From: Chersky-840 sp035604715
Lineage (GTDB): Bacteria > Actinomycetota > Acidimicrobiia > Acidimicrobiales > UBA8190
DNA length: 64,000 nt
Reading direction: 5' to 3'
NCBI GenBank assembly: GCA_963731665.1
Contig: CAVSWP010000003.1
Location: 248,001-312,000, forward strand
Shown: positions 32,637-40,824 of the stretch, one piece after another
How positions within the stretch are numbered: position 1 is the stretch's first letter
Layout of the letters: each line of letters begins with the position of its first letter
Position numbers and translations under genes: made by a program
The notes under the pieces: model-generated
What the model saw: only the letters and a program-made list of their open reading frames with translations
Told to the model about the DNA's origin: nothing
Database searches by the model: none

Positions 32637-34231
32637 TCGGTGGTCTCGGCCCGGTGGCGGGCGTAGTCCAACTTGCCCGCCGGCGAGCGTCCGATGGTCT
32701 TCACGAAGTGGATGCGCTTGGGCGCCTTGAAGGCGGCCAGGCGTCCCCGCACGTGCGCCACGAGCTCGGCTTCGGTGGCCGACGCCCCCGGACGCAGCTC
32801 GACGGCGGCCGCCACCACCTGTCCGAAGCGCTCGTCGGGGATGGCCACCGCCACGGCGTCGGCCACCGCGGGGTGCAGCTTCAAGACCTCCTCGACCTCT
32901 TCGGGGAACACCTTCTCACCCCCGGTGTTGATCACCACCGAGCCGCGCCCCAGGAGCGTGATGGTCCCCTCGGTGTCCACCGTGGCGTAGTCGCCGGGGA
33001 CCGAGTAGCGCACGCCGTCGATCTCCTTGAAGGTGCTCGCCGACTTCTCGGGGTCCTTGTAGTAGCCCACGGGGTTGCGCCCCCCGAGGGCCAGGACACC
33101 GACCTCGCCCGATCCGGGCGCCACGTCCTTGTTCGACTCGGGGTCGAGGACCCGCACGTCGGGGCTCAAGGTGAAGTGGGCCGTGTGTTCGGCGGCCTGC
33201 CCGCTCGACACCGACGTCCCCATGCCGATCGCCTCCGACGACGAGAAGGCGTCGATGAGCATCAGGTTGGGGTGATGGCGCAGCAGGCCCCGCTTGGTCT
33301 CCTCGCTCCACATCACCCCGGAGGACACGAAGGCGAGCAAGGTGGACAGCCGCCACCGGCCCGGGTGGGCGTCGAGGGCGTGCAGGATCGGCTTGGCGAA
33401 GGCGTCGCCCACGATGGCCACGGTGTTCACGTTGTCGCCGTCGACGGTGTCGAGGAGTTCGACGGGATCGAAGCGCCGACCGGTGAGCGTCACCACGCAC
33501 CCGCCCACGCTCATGGCGGCCATGGCGGTGAACCCGCCCGTGCCGTGCATGAGCGGACAGGCGGGCAGGTGAAAGGGCCCGGTCCCCACGATGGTCTTGC
33601 GGACGCCCTCGGTGCCGCCGTCCTCGGGGACCCGCAAGAGGTTCCCCGAATTGAGCTTGGCGAAGAGGTCGTCCTGGCGCCACATCACGCCCTTGGGCAT
33701 CCCCGTGGTGCCCCCGGTGTAGAGGAAGTAGAGGTCGTCGCCGGTGCGCGCCCACGGTGGCGTGACCCGACCTGGCTCACTCTCGGCGGCGGCCTCGTAC
33801 GGGGTCGCCCACGGGGGGCACTGGTCGGTGCCGTCGTCCACCCACAGCCACGCCCGCACGCCCGGCACCCGCGACCGGAGGCCGGCGATGCGCTCGGAGA
33901 ACACCCCGTGGAAGATCACGGCCACGGCATCGGCGTTGTCCCACAGGTAGACGAGCTCGTCGTCGGAGTAGCGGTAGTTGGTGTTCACCGGCACTAGGCC
34001 CGCTTTGAGGATCCCGAAGGTCGACTCCATGTACTCGGGGACGTTGTAGAGGTGGTGCGCCACCTTGTCCTGGTGGGCGACGCCGAGGCCCAGGAGGTAG
34101 TGGGCGATGCCGTTGGCGCGCCGCTCGGTGTCGGACCACGTGAGGCGGCGCTCGCCGTGGATGGCGGAGGGCGAGTCGGGGATGGTGTCGGCGACGGTCT
34201 CCCATACCTCGGCGAAGTTCCAGTCGGTCAC
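32615..34231 (-). CDS. Acyl-CoA synthetase (AMP-forming, ANL superfamily)
   Basis: 538-residue enzyme that activates a carboxylic acid (probably a fatty or sterol-derived acid) to its CoA thioester through an acyl-adenylate. The ATP-binding A3 loop Y-T-G-G-T-T-G-M-P-K-G is near residue 165, a S-S-S-E-A-I-G-M-G-T-S block near 330, the A8 hinge N-T-G-G-E-K-V-F-P-E-E-V-E near 430, and the adenylation lysine in G-R-S-P-A-G-K-L-D-Y near 520. The GTG start at 34231 is 6 nt after a TAGGCT box. It is divergent from an acyl-CoA dehydrogenase gene and shares its promoter region, which suggests a common degradation pathway. Confidence 0.88.
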   Translation of the reverse strand: MTDWNFAEVWETVADTIPDSPSAIHGERRLTWSDTERRANGIAHYLLGLGVAHQDKVAHHLYNVPEYMESTFGILKAGLVPVNTNYRYSDDELVYLWDNADAVAVIFHGVFSERIAGLRSRVPGVRAWLWVDDGTDQCPPWATPYEAAAESEPGRVTPPWARTGDDLYFLYTGGTTGMPKGVMWRQDDLFAKLNSGNLLRVPEDGGTEGVRKTIVGTGPFHLPACPLMHGTGGFTAMAAMSVGGCVVTLTGRRFDPVELLDTVDGDNVNTVAIVGDAFAKPILHALDAHPGRWRLSTLLAFVSSGVMWSEETKRGLLRHHPNLMLIDAFSSSEAIGMGTSVSSGQAAEHTAHFTLSPDVRVLDPESNKDVAPGSGEVGVLALGGRNPVGYYKDPEKSASTFKEIDGVRYSVPGDYATVDTEGTITLLGRGSVVINTGGEKVFPEEVEEVLKLHPAVADAVAVAIPDERFGQVVAAAVELRPGASATEAELVAHVRGRLAAFKAPKRIHFVKTIGRSPAGKLDYARHRAETTEWAAEAT

Positions 34232-34237
34232 GGCGGC

Positions 34238-34247
34238 AGCCTACGCT
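34238..34247. promoter_or_regulatory. Overlapping divergent -10 boxes (acyl-CoA synthetase and acyl-CoA dehydrogenase)
   Basis: In AGCCTACGCT, the minus-strand box is TAGGCT (34243-34238), 6 nt before the synthetase GTG, and the plus-strand box is TACGCT (34242-34247), 8 nt before the dehydrogenase GTG. The two boxes share the TA at 34242-34243, so both genes appear to use one melting site in opposite directions. Confidence 0.6.
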
Positions 34248-34255
34248 GCTTCTTC

Positions 34256-35473
34256 GTGGACCTGGCCCTGCCCGGAGAAGACCATCCGGCTCGCGCCGAG
34301 TTTCGGGCCTGGCTGGCGGCCCACGCCGATCCCACGCCGCGTCAGCTGGCCGTCGCCGGCTACGTGGCGCCCCACTGGCCGCGTCCGTGGGGCCTCGACG
34401 CCGATCCCATCGCCCAGCTCGTCATCGACGATGAGATGCGACGGGCCGGCGTACGCCGTCCGTCGAACCAGATCGGCATCGGCTGGGCGGGGCCCACCCT
34501 CGTGCACGCCGGGACCGAGGCCCAGAAGCAGCGCTACCTCGTGCCGCTGCTGGCCGGGGAGGAGATCTGGTGCCAGTTGTTCTCCGAACCCGGTGCAGGC
34601 TCGGACCTCGCCGGTCTGTCCACCCGGGCCGTGCGCGACGGCGACGAGTGGGTCGTGACGGGCCAGAAGGTGTGGACGAGCTTCGCCCACGTGGCGTCGC
34701 TGGGGATCCTCCTGGCCCGCACGGACCCCGACGTCGAGAAGCACCGGGGGATCTCGTACTTCGTGTGCCCCATGGACGCGCCCGGTGTCAGCGTCCGGCC
34801 CATCGTCGACATGACCGCGGATCACGCCTTCAACGAGGTGTTCCTCGACGACGTGCGCCTGCCGGCGGACAACCTCGTGGGAGAGGTCAACGGCGGCTGG
34901 GCGCTGGCCAAGGTCACCCTCGGCAACGAGCGGGTGTCGTTGTCGGGAGAGGGGGCCCTGTGGGGCCAAGGCCCCACCATCGGCGACCTCGTGGACGTCG
35001 TGCGTCGCGGCGGCGGCACGCGCCACGCGCCCCTGCGCCAGCAGCTGGCCCGGGTTTGGGTCGAGGGTGAGGTCCTGCGCCTGATCCGCCTGCGTACCGT
35101 CAGCGCGGCGCTGTCCGGTCGGGCGCCGGGGCCCGAGGCCTCGGTGCGCAAAGCCCTCGCCGATGACCACGGGCAGCGGGTCATGGCGCTGGCCAAGCAA
35201 CTGTCGGGGGCCTACGGCATGCTGGCCGACAGCGGGCCGGCCGAGGGCCTGGCTCACGCCCGGGCGGGGGGCGGCCGTGCCCGTGACGACGCCGTGTGGC
35301 CGGCATCGGTGTGGGCCAAGGGCTATCTGTTCTCGCCGGCGCTCACCATCGGCGGGGGCACCGCCGAGGTGCAGCGCAACATCATCGCCGAGCGCGTGCT
35401 CGGGCTTCCCCATGACCTCGACGCCGAAGCCGGCCGCACCTGGGCGCAGGCCCGAGGGGCCCTTCAGCGCTGA
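34256..35473 (+). CDS. Acyl-CoA dehydrogenase
   Basis: 405-residue FAD enzyme that should introduce the alpha-beta double bond in an acyl-CoA. The N-terminal helical domain is followed by the FAD/substrate block W-C-Q-L-F-S-E-P-G-A-G-S-D-L-A near residue 105 and T-G-Q-K-V-W-T-S near 135. The C-domain ends with the G-G-G-T-A-E-V-Q-R-N-I-I-A-E-R-V-L-G-L block. The GTG at 34256 is chosen because it follows TACGCT by 8 nt and the frame upstream would overlap the divergent gene. Its last 10 nt overlap the end of the convergent hydrolase gene. Chain length or sterol specificity cannot be inferred. Confidence 0.88.
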   Translation: MDLALPGEDHPARAEFRAWLAAHADPTPRQLAVAGYVAPHWPRPWGLDADPIAQLVIDDEMRRAGVRRPSNQIGIGWAGPTLVHAGTEAQKQRYLVPLLAGEEIWCQLFSEPGAGSDLAGLSTRAVRDGDEWVVTGQKVWTSFAHVASLGILLARTDPDVEKHRGISYFVCPMDAPGVSVRPIVDMTADHAFNEVFLDDVRLPADNLVGEVNGGWALAKVTLGNERVSLSGEGALWGQGPTIGDLVDVVRRGGGTRHAPLRQQLARVWVEGEVLRLIRLRTVSAALSGRAPGPEASVRKALADDHGQRVMALAKQLSGAYGMLADSGPAEGLAHARAGGGRARDDAVWPASVWAKGYLFSPALTIGGGTAEVQRNIIAERVLGLPHDLDAEAGRTWAQARGALQR

Positions 35474-36297
35474 GTTCTACTCGGCGTCGCGGTGCTCGGC
35501 GTCGCGGTGCTCGGCCCCGTGGTGCCCGGCGCCTCCATGGCACGTTCCACGACGCGCCGGACGAAGCCGGCGAAGGCGTCGGGATGGCTGAGCGGGGCGC
35601 CGTGGGCCGATCCGGGGATCTCGATGACCTCGGACCCCGGGACGAGCTCGACCAGCGCGTCGATGGCGCGCCGGTGGTGCGGGACCGAGGCGCCCCCGCG
35701 TCCGAGCACCAGGGGCACGGCCAGCGCCGATACGTCGAAGGGCGCCCGGGCGCGTCGCAGGTCGGCCAGCTCGGCCACCAGGGCGGGGCCGTCGGCCTGC
35801 CGGTCGGCGCGCGCCTGGTCGGACAACCGGTCCCATCCGGCGTCACCCACCACACGGCGGAAGAACCCCTCGGCGAAGGTGGCCGGGTCCTCGTCGGCGA
35901 TGCTCGAGGCGCTGCGGCGCGGCCACCACGAGGCCCACGGAAGCGGGGGCTCGTAGGCGCCCACGGCCCGCACGGCCCCGGGGGCCTCGAGGGCGGCCCC
36001 GAGGGCGACGTCTCCTCCGTAGGAATGGCCCACCACCACGGCGGGCCCGGCGCCCACCAGCGACACCAGGTCGGCGACATGGACCTCCAGCGAGCGGGCC
36101 ACGGGCATGGCGCGTGAGTGGTGATAGCCGCGCCGGTCGTAGGTGACGACGTGGAGGTCCCCCAGCCGGCGCACGACGCGCGCGAAGGACGATCCCCGGT
36201 CGAGTGATCCGTGGACCAGCACCACCGTCGGCGCACGCGCCGCGAGCGGGTCACCTCGATGCTCGACGACGTGCAGCCCGGAGGCAAGGGTGGTCAC
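35464..36297 (-). CDS. Alpha/beta-hydrolase
   Basis: 277-residue alpha/beta-hydrolase. The oxyanion-hole strand V-L-V-H-G-S-L-D-R-G is near residue 27, the nucleophile elbow G-H-S-Y-G-G near 89, and the catalytic His in I-P-G-S-A-H-G-A-P-L near 235. The C-terminus ends in a low-complexity T-A-T-P-S tail encoded by a 15-bp tandem duplication. The GTG start at 36297 precedes the fold directly; no clear -10 box or ribosome-binding site was found, so the start is less certain. The natural substrate is unknown. It converges on and overlaps the acyl-CoA dehydrogenase gene by 10 nt. Confidence 0.8.
   Translation of the reverse strand: MTTLASGLHVVEHRGDPLAARAPTVVLVHGSLDRGSSFARVVRRLGDLHVVTYDRRGYHHSRAMPVARSLEVHVADLVSLVGAGPAVVVGHSYGGDVALGAALEAPGAVRAVGAYEPPLPWASWWPRRSASSIADEDPATFAEGFFRRVVGDAGWDRLSDQARADRQADGPALVAELADLRRARAPFDVSALAVPLVLGRGGASVPHHRRAIDALVELVPGSEVIEIPGSAHGAPLSHPDAFAGFVRRVVERAMEAPGTTGPSTATPSTATPSRTQR
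35481..35510. repeat. 15-bp tandem duplication in the hydrolase C-terminus
   Basis: TCGGCGTCGCGGTGC occurs twice back to back (35481-35495, 35496-35510) with a partial third copy. Being a multiple of three, it keeps the frame and adds repeats of T-A-T-P-S to the protein. Confidence 0.8.
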
Positions 36298-36396
36298 GGG
36301 CCGCTCCCCGGCGTCCGGTCCGGCCCGGCCACCGCGACGGTCACGCGCACGCTGGGCACGATAGTGCGCATCGGGCTGCGGCCCGGAGCCCCCCGG

Positions 36397-36402
36397 TAGG
36401 CT
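36397..36402 (+). promoter_or_regulatory. -10 box of kgd
   Basis: TAGGCT, 6 nt before a GTG (36409) and 9 nt before an adjacent ATG (36412). Either could be the leaderless start. Confidence 0.6.
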
Positions 36403-36408
36403 CGATGG

Positions 36409-39400
36409 GTGATGTCCGAGGACCAGGTCACGGTGACGAGCCCGCCCGCCGGCGGTGCGTTCGGCCCCAACGCCTGGCTGGTCGACGACATGTTCGAGCA
36501 GTACCGCAGCGACCCGACCTCGGTCAGCGAGAGCTGGCGGGAGTTCTTCGCCGACTACGTCCCGCCGGCGGTGCCCGGCGCGTCGACACCGGCCGTGACG
36601 CCCCCCCCAGCGACCCCGGCGCCCGTCCCCGTCGAGGCCACCACGGCCGCTCCGGCCGGCAATGGTCCGACCCCGGCGGTCCCGACGGTCATCCCCGAGG
36701 TCGAGGACAGCAGCGGGCCCACGGTGACGTCACTGCGGGGGGCGGCGGCGCGCATCGCCCAGAACATGGAAGCGTCGCTGTCGGTTCCCACCGCCACCAG
36801 CGTTCGCTCGGTGCCGGCCAAGCTCCTCGAGGTGAACCGGGCCATCCTCAACCAGCACCTGGCCCGTACCTCGGGTGGGAAGGTGAGCTTCACCCACCTG
36901 ATCGGCTTCGCCGTCGTGCGGGGCCTGCAGGCGGTCCCCGCGCTCAACTCCAGCTTCGTGCCCGACGCGACCGGGCCGGGAAAGCCCGGCGTGATCCACC
37001 ACGACCACGTGGGCCTGGGCCTGGCCGTGGACCTCGAGAAGTCCGACGGCACGCGCACCCTATTGGTCCCGGTGATCAAGGAGGCCGAGAGCCTGGACTT
37101 CCGGGGCTTCGTGATCGCCTACGAGGACCTGGTGCGCAAGGTCCACACCGCCAAGGCCACCCCCGACGACTTCGCCGGGGCCACCGTCACGCTCACCAAC
37201 CCGGGCACGCTCGGCACCATGCAGTCGGTGCCCAGGCTGATGCCGGGCCAAGGGGCCATCGTGGGCGTGGGGGCCCTCGGGTACCCCGCCGAGTTCCAGG
37301 CCGCCGACCGTCGCAGCCTGGCGGGGATCGGCGTCGGCCCGGTGGTCACCCTGACGTCGACCTACGACCACCGCATCATCCAGGGCGCCGAGTCCGGGAT
37401 GTTCCTCACCTACGTGACCGAGTGCCTCACGGGGCAACACGGCTTCTACGAGTCGGTGTACGCGGCGATGGACGTGCCCTACGAGCCGGTTCGCTGGCAG
37501 CCCGACGTCAACGCCGGAGAGAGCGAGCACGGGCGCCTGGTCAAACAGTCGCACGTGCAGAGCCTCATCAACATGTACCGGGTGCGGGGGCACCTGATCG
37601 CCGATCTCGACCCCCTGTCGGCCGAGCCCCGGCCGCTTCACCCCGAGCTCGACCCCACCACCTACGGGCTCACGTTGTGGGACCTCGACCGGGAGTTCGT
37701 GGTCGACGGCCTGGCCGGTCGGGACACGCTCACGCTGGGCAAGGCGCTCGACATCCTGCGCGACGCCTACTGCCGGACCATGGGCATCGAGTACATGCAC
37801 ATCCAGGACCCCGCCCAGAAACGGTGGATCCAGCAGCACACCGAGGGCGTGCGCAGCACGCTCGACCCCGTCGAGCAGCGCCACATCCTCGAGCGCCTCA
37901 ACGCGGCGGAGGCCTTCGAGCGGTTCTTGCACACCAGGTACGTGGGACAGAAGCGCTTCGGCCTGGAAGGCGCCGAGTCCGCCATCGTGATCCTCGACGC
38001 CATCCTCGAAGAAGGCTCCCGGGTGGGGACGAGCGAAGCGGTCCTCGGCATGGCGCACCGCGGCCGGCTGAACGTCCTGGCCAACATCGTGGGCAAGTCC
38101 TACGGCGAGATCTTCCGGGAATTCGAAGGTGACCTCGACCCCGACTCGGTCCAGGGCTCGGGTGACGTCAAGTACCACAAGGGGGCCACGGGCAAGTTCG
38201 TCGGGCGTTCCGGTGCGGAGCTGTCGGTGACCCTGGCGTCGAACCCCTCGCACCTCGAGGCCGTGGACCCTGTCGTCGAGGGCATGGTCCGGGCCAAGCA
38301 GGACATGCTCGGCGGGGACCACTGCTTCGACGTGCTGTCGCTCCTCGTGCACGGGGACGCCGCCTTCGCCGGCCAGGGCGTGGTGGCCGAGACCCTCGAG
38401 CTGTCACAGCTCACCGGCTACCGCACCGGGGGAACCCTGCACGTGGTGGTGAACAACCAGTTGGGGTTCACCACCGCGCCCGAGTCGGCCCGCTCGTCTT
38501 TGTACCCGACCGACGTCGCCAAGATGGTCCAGGCCCCGGTCTTCCACGTCAACGGTGACGACCCTGAAGCGTGCCTGCGCGCCGCCCAGCTCGCGTTCGG
38601 CTTCCGCCAGGAGTTCCACAAGGACGTGGTCATCGACCTGGTGTGCTACCGACGCCACGGCCACAACGAGGGCGACGACCCGAGCTACACCCAGCCCCGG
38701 ATGTACGCCATCATCGACTCCAAGCGTTCGGTGAGAAAGCTCTACACCGAGTCGTTGGTGCGCAGGGGTGACATCACCGTCGAGGACGCCGAGCGGGCCC
38801 TCGAGGACTTCCAGGCCCGGCTGCAGGTGGCGCTGGACGAGACCCGCCAGAGCGCGCCGCCGCGCCCCTCGGCGTTGCCCGACGCGCCTCCCACGTCGCC
38901 GTCGCGCCCGGCGCCGCCCACGGGCGTGGCCCGCCCCGAGCTCGAGCGCCTGGCGGTCGAGGCGACGGCGGTGCCCGAGGGGTTCACGCTGCACCCCAAA
39001 CTGCTGCGCCAGTTCGAGCAGCGCGCCCAGATGGTGGCGAGTGGCGAGGTGGACTGGGCTCTGGCCGAGGCCCTGGCGCTGGGGTCGGTGGTGCTCGAGG
39101 GCACCGACGTCCGGCTCACGGGCCAGGACACCCGGCGGGGGACCTTCAGCCAGCGTCACGCCGTGCTGGTCGACTACCGCACAGGGGCGGAGTGGGTCCC
39201 CCTCGCCCATCTCCAGGGGGAGGGCCGGGGGCGCTTCGGCGTGCACGACTCGCTGTTGTCGGAGTACGCGGCGGTGGGCTTCGAGTACGGCTATTCGGTG
39301 GAGGCTCCCGACGCCCTGGTGGCGTGGGAGGCCCAGTTCGGTGACTTCGCCAACGGCGCCCAGATCGTCATCGACAACTTCTTCGTGTCCGCCGACGACA

Positions 39401-40149
39401 AATGGGGCCAGCGATCAGGCCTCGTGCTATTGCTCCCGCACGGCTACGAAGGCCAGGGTCCCGAGCACTCCTCGGCGCGCATCGAGCGCTTCCTGACCCT
39501 GTGCGCCCGCGACAACATGCGCCTGGCGCAGCCCACCACCGCGGCGCAGTACTTCCACCTCCTGCGCTCGCAGGTGCGCGGCATGGGACGGCGCCCCCTG
39601 GTGGTGTTCACCCCCAAGTCCCTGCTGCGGGCGCGCCACTCTCGCTCGGCGCTCGACGACCTCACCGTGGGGTCGTTCGCCGAGGTGGTGGACGACCCCG
39701 CCACCTACCCGGGCGCACACGGCGTCGACGGGCAGCCCGCCATCGACGCCGGCGCCGTGCGCCGGATACTGCTGTGCTCGGGCAAGGTGGCCTTCGACGC
39801 CATGACCCGCCGTGACGCCCTCGTCGCCGGCGAGGAGGGGCTGCCCGTCCCCGGCACCGACCTCGCCGGCGTGGTGGTGGTGCGGGTGGAGCAGCTCTAT
39901 CCCTGGCCCGAGGAGGCCCTGGCCGCCGTGCTCGGCCACTACCCCCAGGCCGACCAGGTGGTGTGGGTGCAAGAGGAGCCCGAGAACATGGGGGCATGGT
40001 CCTTCGTCCACGGACGCCTCCATCGACTCCTGCGGGACCGGTTCGTGCTCGTCCACGTCAGCCGGGCCGAGTCGGCCAGCCCGGCCACGGGGAGCACCGC
40101 GCTGCATGTGCTCGAGCAGGAGGACTTGTTGCGCCGGGCCTTCGCCTGA
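36409..40149 (+). CDS. kgd: Multifunctional 2-oxoglutarate metabolism enzyme Kgd (2-oxoglutarate decarboxylase/E2-E1 fusion)
   Basis: 1246-residue actinobacterial fusion that decarboxylates 2-oxoglutarate with ThDP and, with E3, can act as the dehydrogenase E1-E2 component; it may also make hydroxy-oxoadipate. The N-terminal segment F-G-P-N-A-W-L-V-D-D-M-F-E-Q-Y is the SucA-like helix, followed by a Pro/Ala linker (about 45-100), the E2 acyltransferase domain with catalytic D-H-R-I-I-Q-G-A-E near 320, and the E1 domain from about 370 with G-M-A-H-R-G-R-L-N-V-L near 545 and the ThDP motif G-D-A-A-F-A-G-Q-G near 649. No lipoyl domain is present, as in mycobacterial Kgd. Ala/Pro-rich residues 815-845 form a second linker. 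Confidence 0.95.
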   Translation: MMSEDQVTVTSPPAGGAFGPNAWLVDDMFEQYRSDPTSVSESWREFFADYVPPAVPGASTPAVTPPPATPAPVPVEATTAAPAGNGPTPAVPTVIPEVEDSSGPTVTSLRGAAARIAQNMEASLSVPTATSVRSVPAKLLEVNRAILNQHLARTSGGKVSFTHLIGFAVVRGLQAVPALNSSFVPDATGPGKPGVIHHDHVGLGLAVDLEKSDGTRTLLVPVIKEAESLDFRGFVIAYEDLVRKVHTAKATPDDFAGATVTLTNPGTLGTMQSVPRLMPGQGAIVGVGALGYPAEFQAADRRSLAGIGVGPVVTLTSTYDHRIIQGAESGMFLTYVTECLTGQHGFYESVYAAMDVPYEPVRWQPDVNAGESEHGRLVKQSHVQSLINMYRVRGHLIADLDPLSAEPRPLHPELDPTTYGLTLWDLDREFVVDGLAGRDTLTLGKALDILRDAYCRTMGIEYMHIQDPAQKRWIQQHTEGVRSTLDPVEQRHILERLNAAEAFERFLHTRYVGQKRFGLEGAESAIVILDAILEEGSRVGTSEAVLGMAHRGRLNVLANIVGKSYGEIFREFEGDLDPDSVQGSGDVKYHKGATGKFVGRSGAELSVTLASNPSHLEAVDPVVEGMVRAKQDMLGGDHCFDVLSLLVHGDAAFAGQGVVAETLELSQLTGYRTGGTLHVVVNNQLGFTTAPESARSSLYPTDVAKMVQAPVFHVNGDDPEACLRAAQLAFGFRQEFHKDVVIDLVCYRRHGHNEGDDPSYTQPRMYAIIDSKRSVRKLYTESLVRRGDITVEDAERALEDFQARLQVALDETRQSAPPRPSALPDAPPTSPSRPAPPTGVARPELERLAVEATAVPEGFTLHPKLLRQFEQRAQMVASGEVDWALAEALALGSVVLEGTDVRLTGQDTRRGTFSQRHAVLVDYRTGAEWVPLAHLQGEGRGRFGVHDSLLSEYAAVGFEYGYSVEAPDALVAWEAQFGDFANGAQIVIDNFFVSADDKWGQRSGLVLLLPHGYEGQGPEHSSARIERFLTLCARDNMRLAQPTTAAQYFHLLRSQVRGMGRRPLVVFTPKSLLRARHSRSALDDLTVGSFAEVVDDPATYPGAHGVDGQPAIDAGAVRRILLCSGKVAFDAMTRRDALVAGEEGLPVPGTDLAGVVVVRVEQLYPWPEEALAAVLGHYPQADQVVWVQEEPENMGAWSFVHGRLHRLLRDRFVLVHVSRAESASPATGSTALHVLEQEDLLRRAFA

Positions 40150-40170
40150 ACCTGTCGTCTCGGTGCGGGA

Positions 40171-40824
40171 TCAGCGCAGGGCGATGCCCAACAGCTCGCC
40201 GAGCTCGGTGAGCGCCTGCGAGGTGTCGGTGACCTTGATGGTGTGCATGCCCAGGGCGCGCGCCGGCTTGAGGTTGACCCCCAGGTCGTCGAGGAACACG
40301 GCCTCTTCCGGGGTGACGGCGAGCGCCTCGCACGCCAGGAGATAGAAGCGCGCATCGGGCTTGCGCACGCCGACGACCGAGGACTCGACCACGGCGTCGA
40401 ACAGGGCGAGGACCTCGCCGAGGACCGACACGCGTGACTGCGCCAGCGGCGTCACGAAGTTGTTGGTCAGGAGGCCGGTCTTGAAATGCTCCTTGCAGCG
40501 GCGCACGGCCTCGACCATCTCGGGGCGGAGCTCACCGCTGAACATGGCGAACAGGTCTCGGGCGTCGACCCGGCCGCCGGCGGCGTGCGCCTCGGCTTCG
40601 AAGGCGTCGCAGAACGCCTCGAACCCCAGCTCGTTGCGTTCCAGGCGGGCCCAGGCGTTGTCGAGATGGTTGGTGACGTTCACGGTGCGGATGAACCCGC
40701 TCGGCAACCCGTGGTCCCGCTCGTAACGCTCGAATGCCTCGAAGGGACTGTCGGTGATGACCCCGCCGAAGTCGAAGAGCACCGCCGAGATGCGCGGCGA
40801 CCCGGGCACCCCCGGGGTGCTCAC
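40171..40824 (-). CDS. HAD-superfamily phosphatase
   Basis: 217-residue haloacid-dehalogenase-type hydrolase. Motif I is V-L-F-D-F-G-G-V-I-T-D near residue 14 (nucleophile Asp), motif II L-L-T-N-N near 106, the motif III Lys in V-G-V-R-K-P-D near 138, and motif IV F-L-D-D-L near 166. A small helical cap lies between motifs I and II, as in subfamily IA phosphatases acting on small phosphates. Its GTG start (40824-40822) overlaps the stop of the M20 peptidase gene (GTGA), so the two are co-translated from the promoter upstream of the peptidase. The substrate is unknown. Confidence 0.85.
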   Translation of the reverse strand: MSTPGVPGSPRISAVLFDFGGVITDSPFEAFERYERDHGLPSGFIRTVNVTNHLDNAWARLERNELGFEAFCDAFEAEAHAAGGRVDARDLFAMFSGELRPEMVEAVRRCKEHFKTGLLTNNFVTPLAQSRVSVLGEVLALFDAVVESSVVGVRKPDARFYLLACEALAVTPEEAVFLDDLGVNLKPARALGMHTIKVTDTSQALTELGELLGIALR

